DNA from: Euleptes europaea
Taxonomy: Eukaryota > Chordata > Lepidosauria > Squamata > Sphaerodactylidae
Direction of reading: 5' to 3'
Length of the DNA: 64,000 nt
Assembly: GCF_029931775.1 (NCBI RefSeq)
Contig: NC_079321.1
Span: 77,573,524-77,637,523, forward strand
This document shows positions 22,978-33,842 of the stretch, one piece after another (the stretch's first letter is position 1; each line of letters begins with the position of its first letter). The notes beneath the pieces are model-generated. The model saw only the letters and a list, made by a program, of their open reading frames with translations, was not told the origin of the DNA and did not search any database. A program made the translations under genes and the position numbers.

Positions 22978-23040
22978 GCCCTGAGTAGAGGCTTCGTTGC
23001 CCTGAGTAGAGGCTTCGTTACTCTGAGTAGAGGCTTCGTT
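22978..23040 (+). repeat. Three 21-bp tandem repeats
   Basis: Units at 22978, 22999 and 23020 share CTGAGTAGAGGCTTCGTT. They keep a reading frame open (a 7-residue ALSRGFV-like repeat), but no gene is supported there. Confidence 0.9.
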
Positions 23041-23644
23041 GCCCTGCACCATGACCATCTCTTGAAATCAGATTTTTGATTACCATAATAAAGGACTGTT
23101 CACAGGATGTCATTTGCCACCAAAAGAAATGTTTTCCATGCCTCATTTTTCTTACATTTATGCCTTTTTCCTCAGTTTGGAAGCTAATTTGCATGGACAT
23201 CATGCTATGCACCCCAGGTACTAAGGGAGCCCCCAGACTGAGGCACCAGCATGCCAATCAGCTCTTTCTGCCAGTCCTCAGCAATGCTAAACTTCTGAAC
23301 CTGAAAACAGATGGATAGCTCAGCTCACAATTGCCTGGAGAAGGGGGCAACCCCTTTGTGGGCCCATAAAATTGAACCTACTGTCCCAAAGTTAACCAAA
23401 CATTGGTCACCATTTCAGGACAGTCCTTTGCAGGTGAGGTAGGTGACTCTACCTCCAAAAATGCCCCCACAGGAGCTTTGGGAAAAAACCCATAGACTAT
23501 AATGGACCCGATTTTTTTCAGTAAACCTGGAAATAAAGCCAAAATACCCCTTTACCGGTATGGGGATTTAGCTTATTCCGGGTTTACCTAAAAAATTGGG
23601 CCCAATAAACCCAAACTCGAAATTTATTGATTTTTTTTTTTTGC

Positions 23645-24612
23645 ACAACCCTATATAGTGGTTAAGAGCATTGGACTCTAATCTGATGAACCGGGTTTAT
23701 TTTCCCAGTCCTCCACATGCAGCCTGCTGGGTGACCTTGGGCTAGTCACAGTTCTCTCAGAACTCTCTTAGCCCACACAGAGGCAGGCAATGGCAAACCA
23801 CTTCCAAACATCTCTTGCCTTGAAAATCCTATGAGGTCAAGTCATAGTCATATCGTTCTTTATTGGCATAAAATCACTGTACATATGGTAGCGTGTAAAA
23901 ATATAAATATTTGAGATATAACCTTACAAAATGGTTAAAAGACACTTGCATAAGATAGCGTTGTGAGCTAACACATCCCTCTATTTAAATAATCTGCAGC
24001 ATTCTATAGCAATCTTAAAAATTGTGCTGCCTTCTCCAGAACATAGGGCGAACAGTTATTCAAAAGAAAGGAAGAATTACAGGAATCGGAGGCATTCAGT
24101 CTACATGTCTGCAAAAGGCTTAGTAGTTCATTACAAATTTCTGAATAGAGACTACAATAAAATAAAACATGGACAACTGTTTCAGCACACTTACTGCCAC
24201 AAGGACAAAGTCTGTCTGACTGAGGGATTTTGCTAAATCTTCCATCGAGTAACGCAGATGGCAAAACATTAAACCTAGCTAGGGAGATGGCTCTGCGATA
24301 AGATGGATCATACATATGAGATAGATATGGGGAAGGCTGGTAAACATCAAAAGGTATCCTTAAGTTTAGTGGCAAGCAGGTTTTATTAGCAGCCCTATAT
24401 AGATCCTGAAGGCCCATGTCTAAAAGTCTGTGTTTTACCATCTGGAAAGCTTCTCTGTCACAGAGCATGAGTAGGGAATCAAAATTCAGGCCAATAGATT
24501 TGATTTTGCTTTGAATGTGTGAGAGCCAATTGGAAGCATACGACTCCATGAGCATATGGTGAATGAGCATATGGGGTCAAGTCAGTTGTGACTTCACGGC
24601 ACTTTCCACCAC
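23645..24612 (+). mobile_element. Sauria-type SINE split by a LINE
   Basis: The tRNA-like head (TAGTGGTTAAGAGCATTGG), CORE segment (GGTGACCTTGGGCTAGTCAC) and Sauria core (CAATGGCAAACCACTTCC) lie before 23845. The BovB-like tail (GTTGTGACTTCACGGCACTT) resumes at about 24585. The LINE at 23845-24574 interrupts it. Confidence 0.8.
23845..24574 (-). mobile_element. LINE, 5'-truncated, 730 bp
   Basis: Flanked by the 10-bp duplication GGTCAAGTCA (23835-23844 and 24575-24584). It carries the C-terminal region of a reverse-transcriptase ORF (minus, 24570-24004) with a Cys-Pro-Cys ... His ... Cys zinc-finger-like motif (LCPCGSKCAETVVHVLFYC). The frame is open for 188 codons, so it is fairly young. 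Same family as 24775-26241 and 34267-36089. Clade unassigned. Confidence 0.85.
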
Positions 24613-24714
24613 CACATTCAACTGAATTCCTTCCAATATCCAAATTAAAGCAATTTTACATGTAATACGCAACAAGAAACACAGGATTGTTACCATGTTT
24701 GTTTTGATACTTAC

Positions 24715-24774
24715 AAAGCCACACACATCTTCATCAAGAAACGGGTAAGCCTGCAGCAATGCACTGGCAACATC
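24715..24774 (-). pseudogene. SAMD3: SAMD3 exon remnant, downstream half (after LINE insertion)
   Basis: Reads VASALLQAYPFLDEDVCGF and ends at a strong donor, GTAAGT (24714 leftward). I recall human SAMD3 as DVVNALLQAHPFLDEDGCGF. The piece starts at the LINE's target duplication (24762-24774). Its upstream half is at 26242-26347. By itself it is open and its donor is intact, but the LINE parts it from its acceptor. Confidence 0.88.
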
Positions 24775-26241
24775 ATCATCATCTTTATTATAGCCAAAGG
24801 CCAACATAAAATATGATAAAACTATGATAAAACTCTACAGATCCTACTTACAGCATCTCATCCTTACTGATTAATCTGAAGATTTACCCATAAAACCTTT
24901 ATTCATCATTAATGCCTTTCTTTTCCAACATAAAAGCAGAATTTTGCTACAGAGTGCAAAATAAGAGTCACCCTGTCTTCCAGTATATATTCCACCAAAG
25001 AGGTCTCAGAAATGTGAGAATGTACAAACAGAGTTAGCAGGGGAGTAATTAAACAATTTATGGCATCATCATAGTATTCACAGTAAAACAATATATGTAC
25101 TAACGTCTCCACCACATCCATAGGGCAAGAACATTTGCGTGTCTCTCTTGGGCAATGAAGAAACCTTCCCAAAAGTACAGCTGATGGAAGGGCATCAAAT
25201 CGGGCCCTAGAAAAGGCCCATCTTAATGTAGGAGAAGTAATTGAAGTTAGATAAGGGGCTGAATTACTGCCTATCCATGACCTAAGGTTTTTAAAAGGGT
25301 TAGGAAGAAGAGCATTATCATTTTGTAGCTCAATGTCAATAAGACATTGATGGACCACAGACTTGGCTTTCTTTAGTCCCAGCTCCATCAGATGTTGTGG
25401 ATCAAAACCAATTGTAAATAATTTTTTGATGATCCTATCAGATCATGATGGATATGGAGCTGCAGATAAGAGCTGCATTATTAGCCTGATTGGATTTAAA
25501 TGGATTTTTAACCAATAGTTGATAACGTTTATCCAAACTTTAGTTTCATCCCTATGCAGACTGGCCTCACATCTCATTGTGCTTCATACATAAGATGAGA
25601 TATAACTTAATATATGAGATATAACAATAGCCAATGGGATAAAACCTCCCCCTTGGGTTCTAAACAACCTAAGAATTGCATTGGAGCTTCTTTGCGCAGA
25701 ATGTACCACAGCTGGAATTTGCACTATTTTTCCCTATTAAATTGAAACACTACTCCCAAATACTTAATTACTTAACTTGTTCAATTCGTTGCCCATCCAC
25801 TAGCCAAAATGATTTATGAAACTTGTTATTAAAATGTACCATCTTAGTTTTTGCAAAGTTAATAGTCGTTCCTTTTGACATTGCTGGACCAAAGCTCTTA
25901 CTGCTCTCTTTAGTCCCACTCTGGTTTGGGAGAGAAGAACCGCATCATCTGTATACATTAGGATGGGAAGATTTTTCCCTTCCATTAGTTTAGGTGCATG
26001 AATGTCCATCTCCTGAAAACACTTTATGAGGGAATTAACATACATGTTAAACAGGAACGGAGCTAGGAGGCATCCTTGTCTCACACCCTTCTGTGTAAGA
26101 ATGGGATTTGACAATCGACCTTCATGAGTATACCTTATGTGTAAACTTGTGTTTACATGAAGTTTCATAATCAGGTAAAGAAGGCATTTGTCTATTATTG
26201 TATTTGCCATTTTTAACAATAATTGTCCACGGGAGACCATA
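24775..26241 (-). mobile_element. LINE, 5'-truncated, inserted in a SAMD3 exon
   Basis: Bounded by 13-bp duplications at 24762-24774 and 26242-26254 that differ at two positions. It begins inside the reverse transcriptase (GVRQGCLLAPFLFNMYVNSL and YTDDAVLL boxes, about 26130-25920). It continues to a zinc-finger-like C-terminus (about 25388-24909) and ends with AATAAA and a (GAT)n tail. Frames are broken between the RT and C-terminal parts. Confidence 0.9.
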
Positions 26242-26347
26242 CATTGACAACATCATTATACTGCTGAGTTGTTGGATACCCGTCCACACAAGAGATTTAA
26301 GTTACCAACTATTTCAGTGCCCAAGGATAGCAATTTGAAGATTTGGG
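26242..26347 (-). pseudogene. SAMD3: SAMD3 exon remnant, upstream half
   Basis: The acceptor GTCTGTTTTCAG ends at 26348. Near its 3' end it reads GYPTTQQYNDV, matching remembered human LYPSTQQYNDV, and then hits the LINE at 26241. The first two thirds of the exon has no open frame continuous with that segment (stops upstream of the YPTTQQ part), so it is frameshifted as well as interrupted. The acceptor position is inferred. Confidence 0.75.
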
Positions 26348-26676
26348 CTGAAAACAGACATTGGTAATACAGAAAGAGGGCTCTGCTTTCATGGCAGTAT
26401 CTGTCTTTAACCCCATCACCTCTTATTTGAGTAATTAAATATTGCCACTAAGTTAGATCAAATGGAACATTACAAGATTGCTTTATAAATACATGAGAAT
26501 GTTTTTTAAACTACTATTCAAGAACATCCCATCGATGTACAGTTCTGCAAAGTTTCCAAATTCACATAAAAACTCAGCAAGTGTAAAAATGATCAAATGC
26601 TTGCATTGCAGCGGAGAGCTTGTCTTAGGTATGTACATTGCTGGCATTTCTGTTTCCTTCATTTGCACAGACATAC

Positions 26677-26857
26677 CCTTCCACTGCTCCTGGCGATTGA
26701 GAGGCAGGTGATTCACAAGTAAATGTTGATCCTTTGGTCTGCTGTTCGCATTTCGTAATCAGATCCATTAGCTCTGCCTGGTGCCCCATCTTCTCCACCT
26801 GCTGCTGGACCATCCTGTCATTAAAAGCCAAGAGCGCCACTCCACTCACTTCTTCCT
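26677..26857 (-). pseudogene. SAMD3: SAMD3 SAM-domain exon (open, part of a decayed gene)
   Basis: The acceptor TTCTTCTCTTAG ends at 26858. The exon reads EEVSGVALLAFNDRMVQQ, then EKMGHQAELMDLITKCEQQ, and ends at a GTATGT donor (26676). This is the second half of the N-terminal SAM domain of SAMD3 (human from memory: EEEVSGAALLALNDRMVQQ LVKKIGHQAVLMDLIKKY). The exon itself is undamaged. It is classed with the pseudogene because four downstream exons are broken. The first exon, with the SAM start, was not found to the right. A truncated SAM-only product cannot be excluded. Confidence 0.85.
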
Positions 26858-29820
26858 CTAAGAGAAGAAGCAAGGAATCATTACCTATTGATTGGCCTTG
26901 CTGCAGGAAGAAGGATGTTTAAAGGAAATTGGGATCTCTAAGGCATCGACTCTTTTTGTTCACATCTAAAAGGAAGAGTTCTGTTTAAACTGTAACAAGC
27001 AATCAATTTGGACCACAAACTTTCTCTTTTTAGCAGTGTCAGAATATTGATATTCTTACCCAAGCTTTTGACTTAATGGGCTTAGAGTGTGCTCAGTGCT
27101 TAATTCCTAAGAAAAGGGCTGCCAAGGCTATCCTAAGAATCTTCCCTTGCTAATCCCAGCTGTACAGGTTGGGTTCTTGTTGAACAAGGAGCAAGTATTC
27201 GACACAAGCTCAACGATTCATTACGATTGCTTCAAATGTCAACATGGCTATGCCCTAAAAGGGGCAAAGCCTGGACATAAATTAAGCCCTCTGCCTGTTT
27301 CAGATCCAGCTTTTTGAAAAGAAGCAGAAGCCTTTCTTAGGCTGGAAACTCAAACACTCTCCCTCAGCATGTTACAGCCTTTTCACTCTACACTTCAGAA
27401 AGACACGTTTACTATCCAAAATGCATTAGTTAAAATACAAAACATCCATCACATTGCACAGGATGTCTTTCAGGGTTTAACTTCCAAAAGAGAACTAATT
27501 GGGTTTTTTAAAAACAATATTTACAAATAACCCCTGCAGTCCCAATGCTTAACAAGTCTTGCAGGGCAATCCTTAACATTTCTAAGTAAATGGGATTAGA
27601 AGGATGGAACTCTGTTTAGGATTGCACTGTACCTTGATTCCATCCTTAATCCTATGAACTATCTGTCTGTCTGTCTATCTTTATACTCGCACACATGTAA
27701 TTACATACATGTACAGAAATGCATACATGTTTTAAATTATTTTACCACAAAATTTAGGAACTAGTTCCCTTAGGTTTCTCTGTACCAACCAGGTGCAGAC
27801 TTGATCAACTGACCACATTTCCATCTTCATGTGCTGTGAGGGTAACTTTCACTATAAAATGTAAAAGATTTTTTAAAATTAATCTTTGAGTGAACATTCA
27901 GTCCACTCTTGTCCCCCAAATAGGCACAAGTTCCTTGAATGAGGACTATTCCACACACTTACTGGATAATAACGTGTTCTAATATATCACTATTTTGGCA
28001 TGCCCCATTAAAGCCTGCTCTATGCAGCCAGTTTTATGATGGCTGTTCTCATCTGCTTTTCGTATTCCATCCTTGTTTTCTTCTGTTCCAAACAGGCAGC
28101 TTCATTCTTTATAACACTGAACACTCCCAGTTCCCACACCATTAACACCCAGGTTTTCACACAGATATGAGAAAGGTGTGAAATTCACCATCAACATGCT
28201 CATCAGAAACCAGCTACATTTTACAGAAGGGGAAAAAAAATAAACCACACAGGAATCTTCCACATATACATTTATAGCAAGAGAAACATATTAACCCTCA
28301 CTGTACTACAAAGAAACTATTCAAAAACATGCAAGTCAATGGGAGAATTTTTTAAAAGGTACAAAACGCACATTTTGAAAGTCACCTTTTCTTTTCCATA
28401 TAGTGCAAGATATTTCTAACACATGAGGAACTGAGGCATTTATAGGAAGAGCACTTTAAGAGTCTAGCCCTGTCAAGAACCACCATAGGAGGGAAAAATA
28501 AACTGTCTCTCTATGTAGTTCCTCTTTGGTGTCACTCGTTGGAGGCCTCGACCCCCCCCTCCAGTGCACTGCAACCCACGGGTCAATATGAAAGGGTCCC
28601 TTCTCTCTTTACTTTAGAGTTCTGAGTGAATCCTAGAGCATCCTCACTGGCACGATGAAGTTACTTTTGGTTTTGCACCAGAACTGACATTGCGCATCAG
28701 TGCAACACTGAATTGCCCCACCCCCGCCACATTTTCTTCCTGCCTGAGAACAATCCAAGCTATGGCTGCCAATGCCATCTCCATGTGATGATCTCACTGA
28801 TCCATCGACACGGTCCTGTTAAGGAGCGTGTAGGAGTATGTCCAGAGTCTAACTCAGCAAGTTCCCTGGTGCAAATCCCTTGTTTATCATCTGGGCAAAG
28901 CCTTTGAAGGTGCCACCCTGCTAGGGGCTAGGTCTCCTACTATAGCAGGACACATACCAGCCGGAGCCCCTTGTTCCCTACTGCCGTTCAGCAAAGTGGT
29001 ATCGGGGGAATACATAGAAAGTGCGAACAGTATTTTTTTATAACATTTTAAAATTCTTAATACATCGCTGGGAATACCTAGTGCGGTAACAGCCTAAGAA
29101 AATAAGGTTCTATAAATCACAGTTCTAGAGGGACGTATCACTAAGCCGACAAAGAGTTTCAAATGCTTAGGTACTATAAATCAAATGTCCTGGCAATCGG
29201 GATTTTCTTAGTCTTCATATAATGTTATTTGTCTGATATTTCTCTGTTAGGTTTACAAAACTGTAGAAGGATACAACATCTTTGAGAATTACAGCATTAG
29301 GTTTGACTTAATATGACAACAGTCGCCACTCAGCTCTTCGTCCAGGCTGAGCAGCAATAAGAGGGTGTGAAAAATCATTAACCAAGAACTTTGGTGTAAA
29401 TTAAAAATCACACCTTGCTGTCACACTTCGTGCACCCTTGAGAAAATTAGGACAAAAAACTCCAACTAGAAACATAAAATGGAGTTCACAGTATTATATA
29501 TTTGACTTGAAAAATAACCCATATTGCATTTTTAAATTCTTAAATTAAAAATACATTTTAAAAGGCAAAGGCTGTTGCTCCCTCATTATAAAAGAGAGCT
29601 TTGTCACCTATGTTACAAAAACATATTAAAACTGCAAAGACTATACAAATGTAGAAATGTGGTAAGGCACCAATTTAATTATAGAAGCCACATAGGATCT
29701 GGCAGGAAAACGAGAGTCCTTACATATTACAGTGATAAATACAGAAGGAAGAAAAAGCTGCAGTCATAAATGGGAATACTGATAATCACATTCTGATGAA
29801 TCCATTTACATTTGGAGCTC
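26858..29820. other. Mostly unique sequence, no gene seen
   Basis: Should contain the 5' part of SAMD3 if synteny holds, but I found no METWSV-like first exon. Contains a palindromic MITE at 27535-27632. Otherwise AT-rich without recognised repeats. Confidence 0.45.
27535..27632. mobile_element. Palindromic MITE (GCAATCCTAA family)
   Basis: GGGCAATCCTTAACA on the left and CTCTGTTTAGGATTGCACTG on the right form inverted ends of an about 90-bp foldback. Relatives lie at 33495, 36808, 51376 and 59118. Confidence 0.6.
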
Positions 29821-29824
29821 TTGC

Positions 29825-30310
29825 TCTCCACCAGGAATTTATTTATTTAGCAGAATATTTGTAACCCATACTGTTAATCAATTGATTCCCAAAGCAGCTC
29901 ACAATGAAATGACCATAAAACAAAAACAAAAACCCTCAACATTTAAGCTGAGCGTAAATCACAACAATAAAAGAACAACAGTAAAAGAAAGCCAATCAGC
30001 CAAACAGCATAAAAAGCTCAATCACTTCACAGCATAATAAAGGCAACATAAATGTTTAAAATTCTGTTTGCATCATAAAACCAATAAAAGCAAAATCACA
30101 ACAGAGTGTCAAACAAAAGAAACAGAGTCAATAAAACAGTCAAGACTAGGTTCAGGGTCCAAGAAAGGCTCAACATTCAGTTGGCATCAGATGAATAGCT
30201 GTGGGAAAGCATTCCAGAATCAAGGTGCTACAACAGAAAAGGTACTGTCATTTGCCACTCCAGGGCCAAATGTGGAGAGGAAGATGGGGGCCAACAACCC
30301 ATTAGTATAA
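29825..30310 (-). mobile_element. LINE 3'-UTR-like repeat
   Basis: TTTATTTATTTAG start, then A-rich spaced motifs (CAATAAAAGC, AACAGT). It then passes into GTGGGAAAGCATTCCAGAATC, as at 6780-6830. It is the 3' tail of a common squamate LINE in minus orientation. Confidence 0.5.
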
Positions 30311-30339
30311 CCATTGTTAAATAAGCAACCTGAACAACA

Positions 30340-31500
30340 CAACATTAATCAGAACAATTTTATTTGGAGAAAACTGGCCACAACTTAATTGGCAACAGCT
30401 GAAATGCATTGGCGCAGTATGTGGGCTAAATCAGTGACATCATTTGACCCCAATGCTTCTAACATCATCCTACTACCAGCAAGCCCGCTGGAGTAGCGTA
30501 GGATGGCAGAACAAGGGTTTCATCTGAACATGAGCCACTTGGTGATTCCCCCACCTCATGGGAGGAGGCTGTTTGGACAACCCCTGAGCTGGGCATGTCC
30601 ATCCCTAAGTCTCCCCCCAAATCCCATAATGGGATCTGCTGCAGGCTGCTTTCCTCAAAAACTGATTCCAGCCTCATGCTAAACACTGCCAAAGAGCCGG
30701 GAGGGGCCCATGGCCCTTCCCTGCTCCTGCCAACACACCTACAGCTGAAGCCAATCCTTGAGGCCCTGTTGGATGCCATGCAACCAGGAGTCCATAGCCC
30801 ACTCTGAGATGTGGACCCCATCTGGCCTAAACATAGCCGCCTGCAGGAAGGAAATGTCGCAATGATGGATAACCATGCCACCAAGGGCAACCGAAGACCT
30901 TCCAATAGAATTAGTGGCTTAACTCCTAGCCAGATCCAGTTTTTTTGGATGAGTGGCTCCATGCCATGCGCGCCACTCCAACATGTCAGACCACAACAGT
31001 ACTGTGCAAGGGAACATGGCTGCAATAGCCTGTAGCTTGGTGTGGACTGCTATTAGATCTTTCCCCTTGTGTTTGCCAAGGTCATTCTCCCCCAGTTGTA
31101 TCACCAGGGCATTAGGAACACCGTGCAGCCGAGCTGACTGTCTTAGCTGAGGCACCAAAGACATCCATCACATGCCCCTCACGCCAAACCAGGAGATGAG
31201 CAGCCATCCTTCCAGGCCCATGTGTCTTCCCCAACCTGATGATGTACACCCCTGCCCATTGCACAATACTGTGCCTGCAGATCCAAACCTGCTTAAGGGG
31301 GCCCCACCGAAACTCAAGCAAAGAAATTAAACATTGTCAAGATGAGGCCTAATGTTACTGTTGTATGCTGCGGACCACCACCTCCCAATAGCTTGAATTC
31401 ATTTGCCAGGCTTACCAAACCCGGCGGCCACAGTGGCTGCCCCAATCCTAAGGGAATGGGCCCCACATTCCTTGGAAGGAAGGCCAATCCTTTCCAAATC
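30340..31500 (-). mobile_element. Ngaro-like element fragment (recombinase end, SGNH hydrolase)
   Basis: On the minus strand, from right to left: the C-terminal part of a tyrosine recombinase (about 31500-31370), then an SGNH-hydrolase-like domain (about 31320-30465; IQLGENDLGKHKGKDL visible), then a tail. The SGNH domain is known from vertebrate Ngaro elements. It is broken. It abuts an oppositely oriented fragment of the same kind. Confidence 0.75.
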
Positions 31501-31504
31501 GGGA

Positions 31505-32790
31505 AAAATGCACCTTAAGAGAGCTTCAGTCAGTCATAGGACACCTCAACTTTGCTTTCAGGGTAGTTTCATCTGGGTGGGCCTTTTGCTCCTGTTTGGC
31601 CAGAGCTACGTTTGGGGCCAGGTCACTGCACCATCGTCTCCGATTGACCCAAGGCCTAAAAGGACATTACAACCTGGCTTACTTTTCTAGATGGGTATAA
31701 TGGTATCACACTTTGGCAGGTGCCATTGGATCTGGGTAGGGATCGCCAATTTGACGCATCAGGAAGTATTAGTTTTGGACTTTATTTCAATGGCAGGTGG
31801 TGCACTCAGAAGTGGGCCAGCCACTGGTCAGGGATGAGGGTTACCAGGGATTTAACCTTCTTGCAGTTTTTTCCCATTGTCATAGCTGTCATCATCTGGG
31901 AAGACCTTTTCAAGGACAGACGTGTCTGCTTTTGGTGTGACAATGTGTCCGTGAACTTTACGAGCCTACAACTCAGCAGCAGCAAAATTTCTGGACTTTT
32001 CTACCCAAGCAGGGGGACTGGGAGCATGGCCAGTACCTGAGCAAATGGTACTCCAATATTTGGCTCAACTCAGGCAGCAGAGTTTGTCAGCAAAGTCCAT
32101 TGGAGTTCACATGGCAGCTGTTTCATTCTGTAGCAAAGCTCATGGTTACAATGACCCATGTGCTTTTTTTGTTGCACGCCAGGCCATTGAAGGTTGGAGG
32201 CTGGCTTCACCACCCTCTCCTAATGCCCGCAGGCCAGTTACTCTGGGCTTATTGGCCCAGTTGATACACTGCCTTAGCAGGCTGTGTTGGTCTCCTTTTG
32301 AGGCTTATTTGTTTGACGCGACCTACACTTTGGTCTTTTTTGGGGGGCACTTAGGGTTGGTGAGCTGGTACCTTGCACGTCGGGTGGCAAACCTGGCAGG
32401 GCTTTGCAGAATGGTAATTTGGCCTTATCCAGAGAAAAGCTCCGGCTGATCATAAGGTGTTAAAAAAACGATAGCTCAAATATTATATAAAACTGTAATT
32501 TTAATCGATAGATTGTCATTGCTAATGAATCATAAGAATGATTTTAACCTATCTTCGCTGGCTGTTCGGTGTGTTTTATTACTTCAAGATGCCAATAAAG
32601 GTGTTGTATTGTTGTTGTTGTAAAAAAAAAACCAATCAGAAGGGAAAGGAGCATGGCTGTGTCTCTATGCTGCCAGCGGACCAGGGACTTGCCCAGTTAG
32701 GGCATACAAGGCATTTTTGGCAGTTCAGTCTAACATTTCAGGTCCTTTTCTTGTCCACAAGAATGGTGCCTTCTTGACTAGGAGCTGGGT
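31505..32790 (+). mobile_element. Ngaro-like element fragment (RT end, RNase H, recombinase)
   Basis: Plus-strand order: end of the reverse transcriptase (about 31510-31690), RNase H (about 31720-32040), tyrosine recombinase (about 32045-32450 and about 32630-32790). A LINE 3' end is inserted at about 32455-32625. It is broken. Confidence 0.75.
32455..32625 (+). mobile_element. LINE 3' end fragment
   Basis: Ends CAATAAAGGTGTTGTATTG then (TTG)n, like the 3' end at 36060-36089. It sits inside the Ngaro recombinase region. Confidence 0.65.
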
Positions 32791-33050
32791 ACCCGAGGTT
32801 GGGTAAAAGGAAATATATATACGTGTGTGTGTGTGTATAAATACTGTAAATATAATTTATTGGAAGCGCTATGTAAAGGTTAAAAATATTTTAAAAACAT
32901 TAAAATAGCACAATGGCATATCCTAAGGTTGACATCTGTAACCACAACCAACTGTCAGATGTCAACCTTAGGATATGCCATTGTGCTATTTTAATGTTTT
33001 AAAAATATTTTTAACCTTTACATAGTGCTTCCAATAAATTATATTTACAG

Positions 33051-33125
<75 letters not shown>

Positions 33126-33155
33126 CTTTTACCCAACCTCGGCTACTCAGCTTCT
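32780..33155. repeat. 376-bp palindrome (foldback) with TA microsatellite
   Basis: Arms 32780-32938 and 32956-33155 around a 17-nt loop (32939-32955). The inner 103 bp differ at only two positions by eye. Both outer ends read GAGGTTGGGTAAAAGG / CCTTTTACCCAACCTC. The right arm holds (TA)34; the left holds a shorter TA/TG run. Confidence 0.92.
33055..33122. repeat. (TA)34 microsatellite
   Basis: Uninterrupted TA dinucleotides inside the right arm of the palindrome. The isoleucine/tyrosine frame over it is an artefact. Confidence 0.97.
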
Positions 33156-33422
33156 GTTTTTAGGTTGGGTCTTATTCCCCTCTTTTTTCTTCGCCTTCTT
33201 GACAAGGCTCCAGTCTAAGATATTGATAAGACCTACAGTTGACAAGTAGATTCTGGAATGTAAGAAAATCTTTCTCCTAATCAAATTGACAAATTTAAAG
33301 AAAGGATATGATGTATCACAATTGCAAAGAATTTGGTAACATTTCCTTTAAAATATATATATATATATATTTGTGTATAAATTATAGCATCATAATAAAA
33401 TTGTCTGCAAACAATTGCAGAC

Positions 33423-33464
33423 AATTATTGGTGAGAAATTATTGGTGAGAAATTATTGGTGAGA
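33423..33464 (+). repeat. Three 14-bp tandem repeats
   Basis: AATTATTGGTGAGA at 33423, 33437 and 33451, identical. Confidence 0.95.
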
Positions 33465-33494
33465 AAACTACTCCAGAAGCATTGGAGTTTCATT

Positions 33495-33590
33495 GTCAAT
33501 GCAATCCTGTTCATGGTTACGTCAGCTTATGCCCACTGTCTTCAATGAATTTACCCTGGAGTAGCTCAGCATAGGATTGCACTTTGTGTA
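33495..33590. mobile_element. Palindromic MITE (GCAATCCTAA family)
   Basis: AATGCAATCCTG on the left, CATAGGATTGCACTTTG on the right, weakly palindromic between. Confidence 0.5.
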
Positions 33591-33842
33591 TCTTAAGTGC
33601 CAAAAATCCAAAAAAAGACCACTTCAAAAATTAATCCACCACTGATACTTCTTCCCCAATATCTGTCTTTGCTTCTACTTTGGGGATGTAATAATAACAA
33701 GATACTGCCAAATCACTGAAATTATAAAATCCTGGGTTTCTACATTGTCCACTATGAGAAGCTGTCACCCTCTAATAAGGGAGAATCAAAGCATTAAAAT
33801 AAACAGAAAATACACCCTGATGACAGCTGATCTGGTACTTTC

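Noticed and set aside
31403-31690. Plus-strand 95-codon gene
   Set aside because: Its left part is the antisense of the minus-strand recombinase end; the rest overlaps the RT end of the plus-strand fragment.
33025-33249. Isoleucine/tyrosine-rich protein
   Set aside because: Pure translation of a (TA)n microsatellite.
33423-33464. CRISPR-like array
   Set aside because: Three contiguous 14-bp repeats without spacers in vertebrate DNA; simple tandem repeat.
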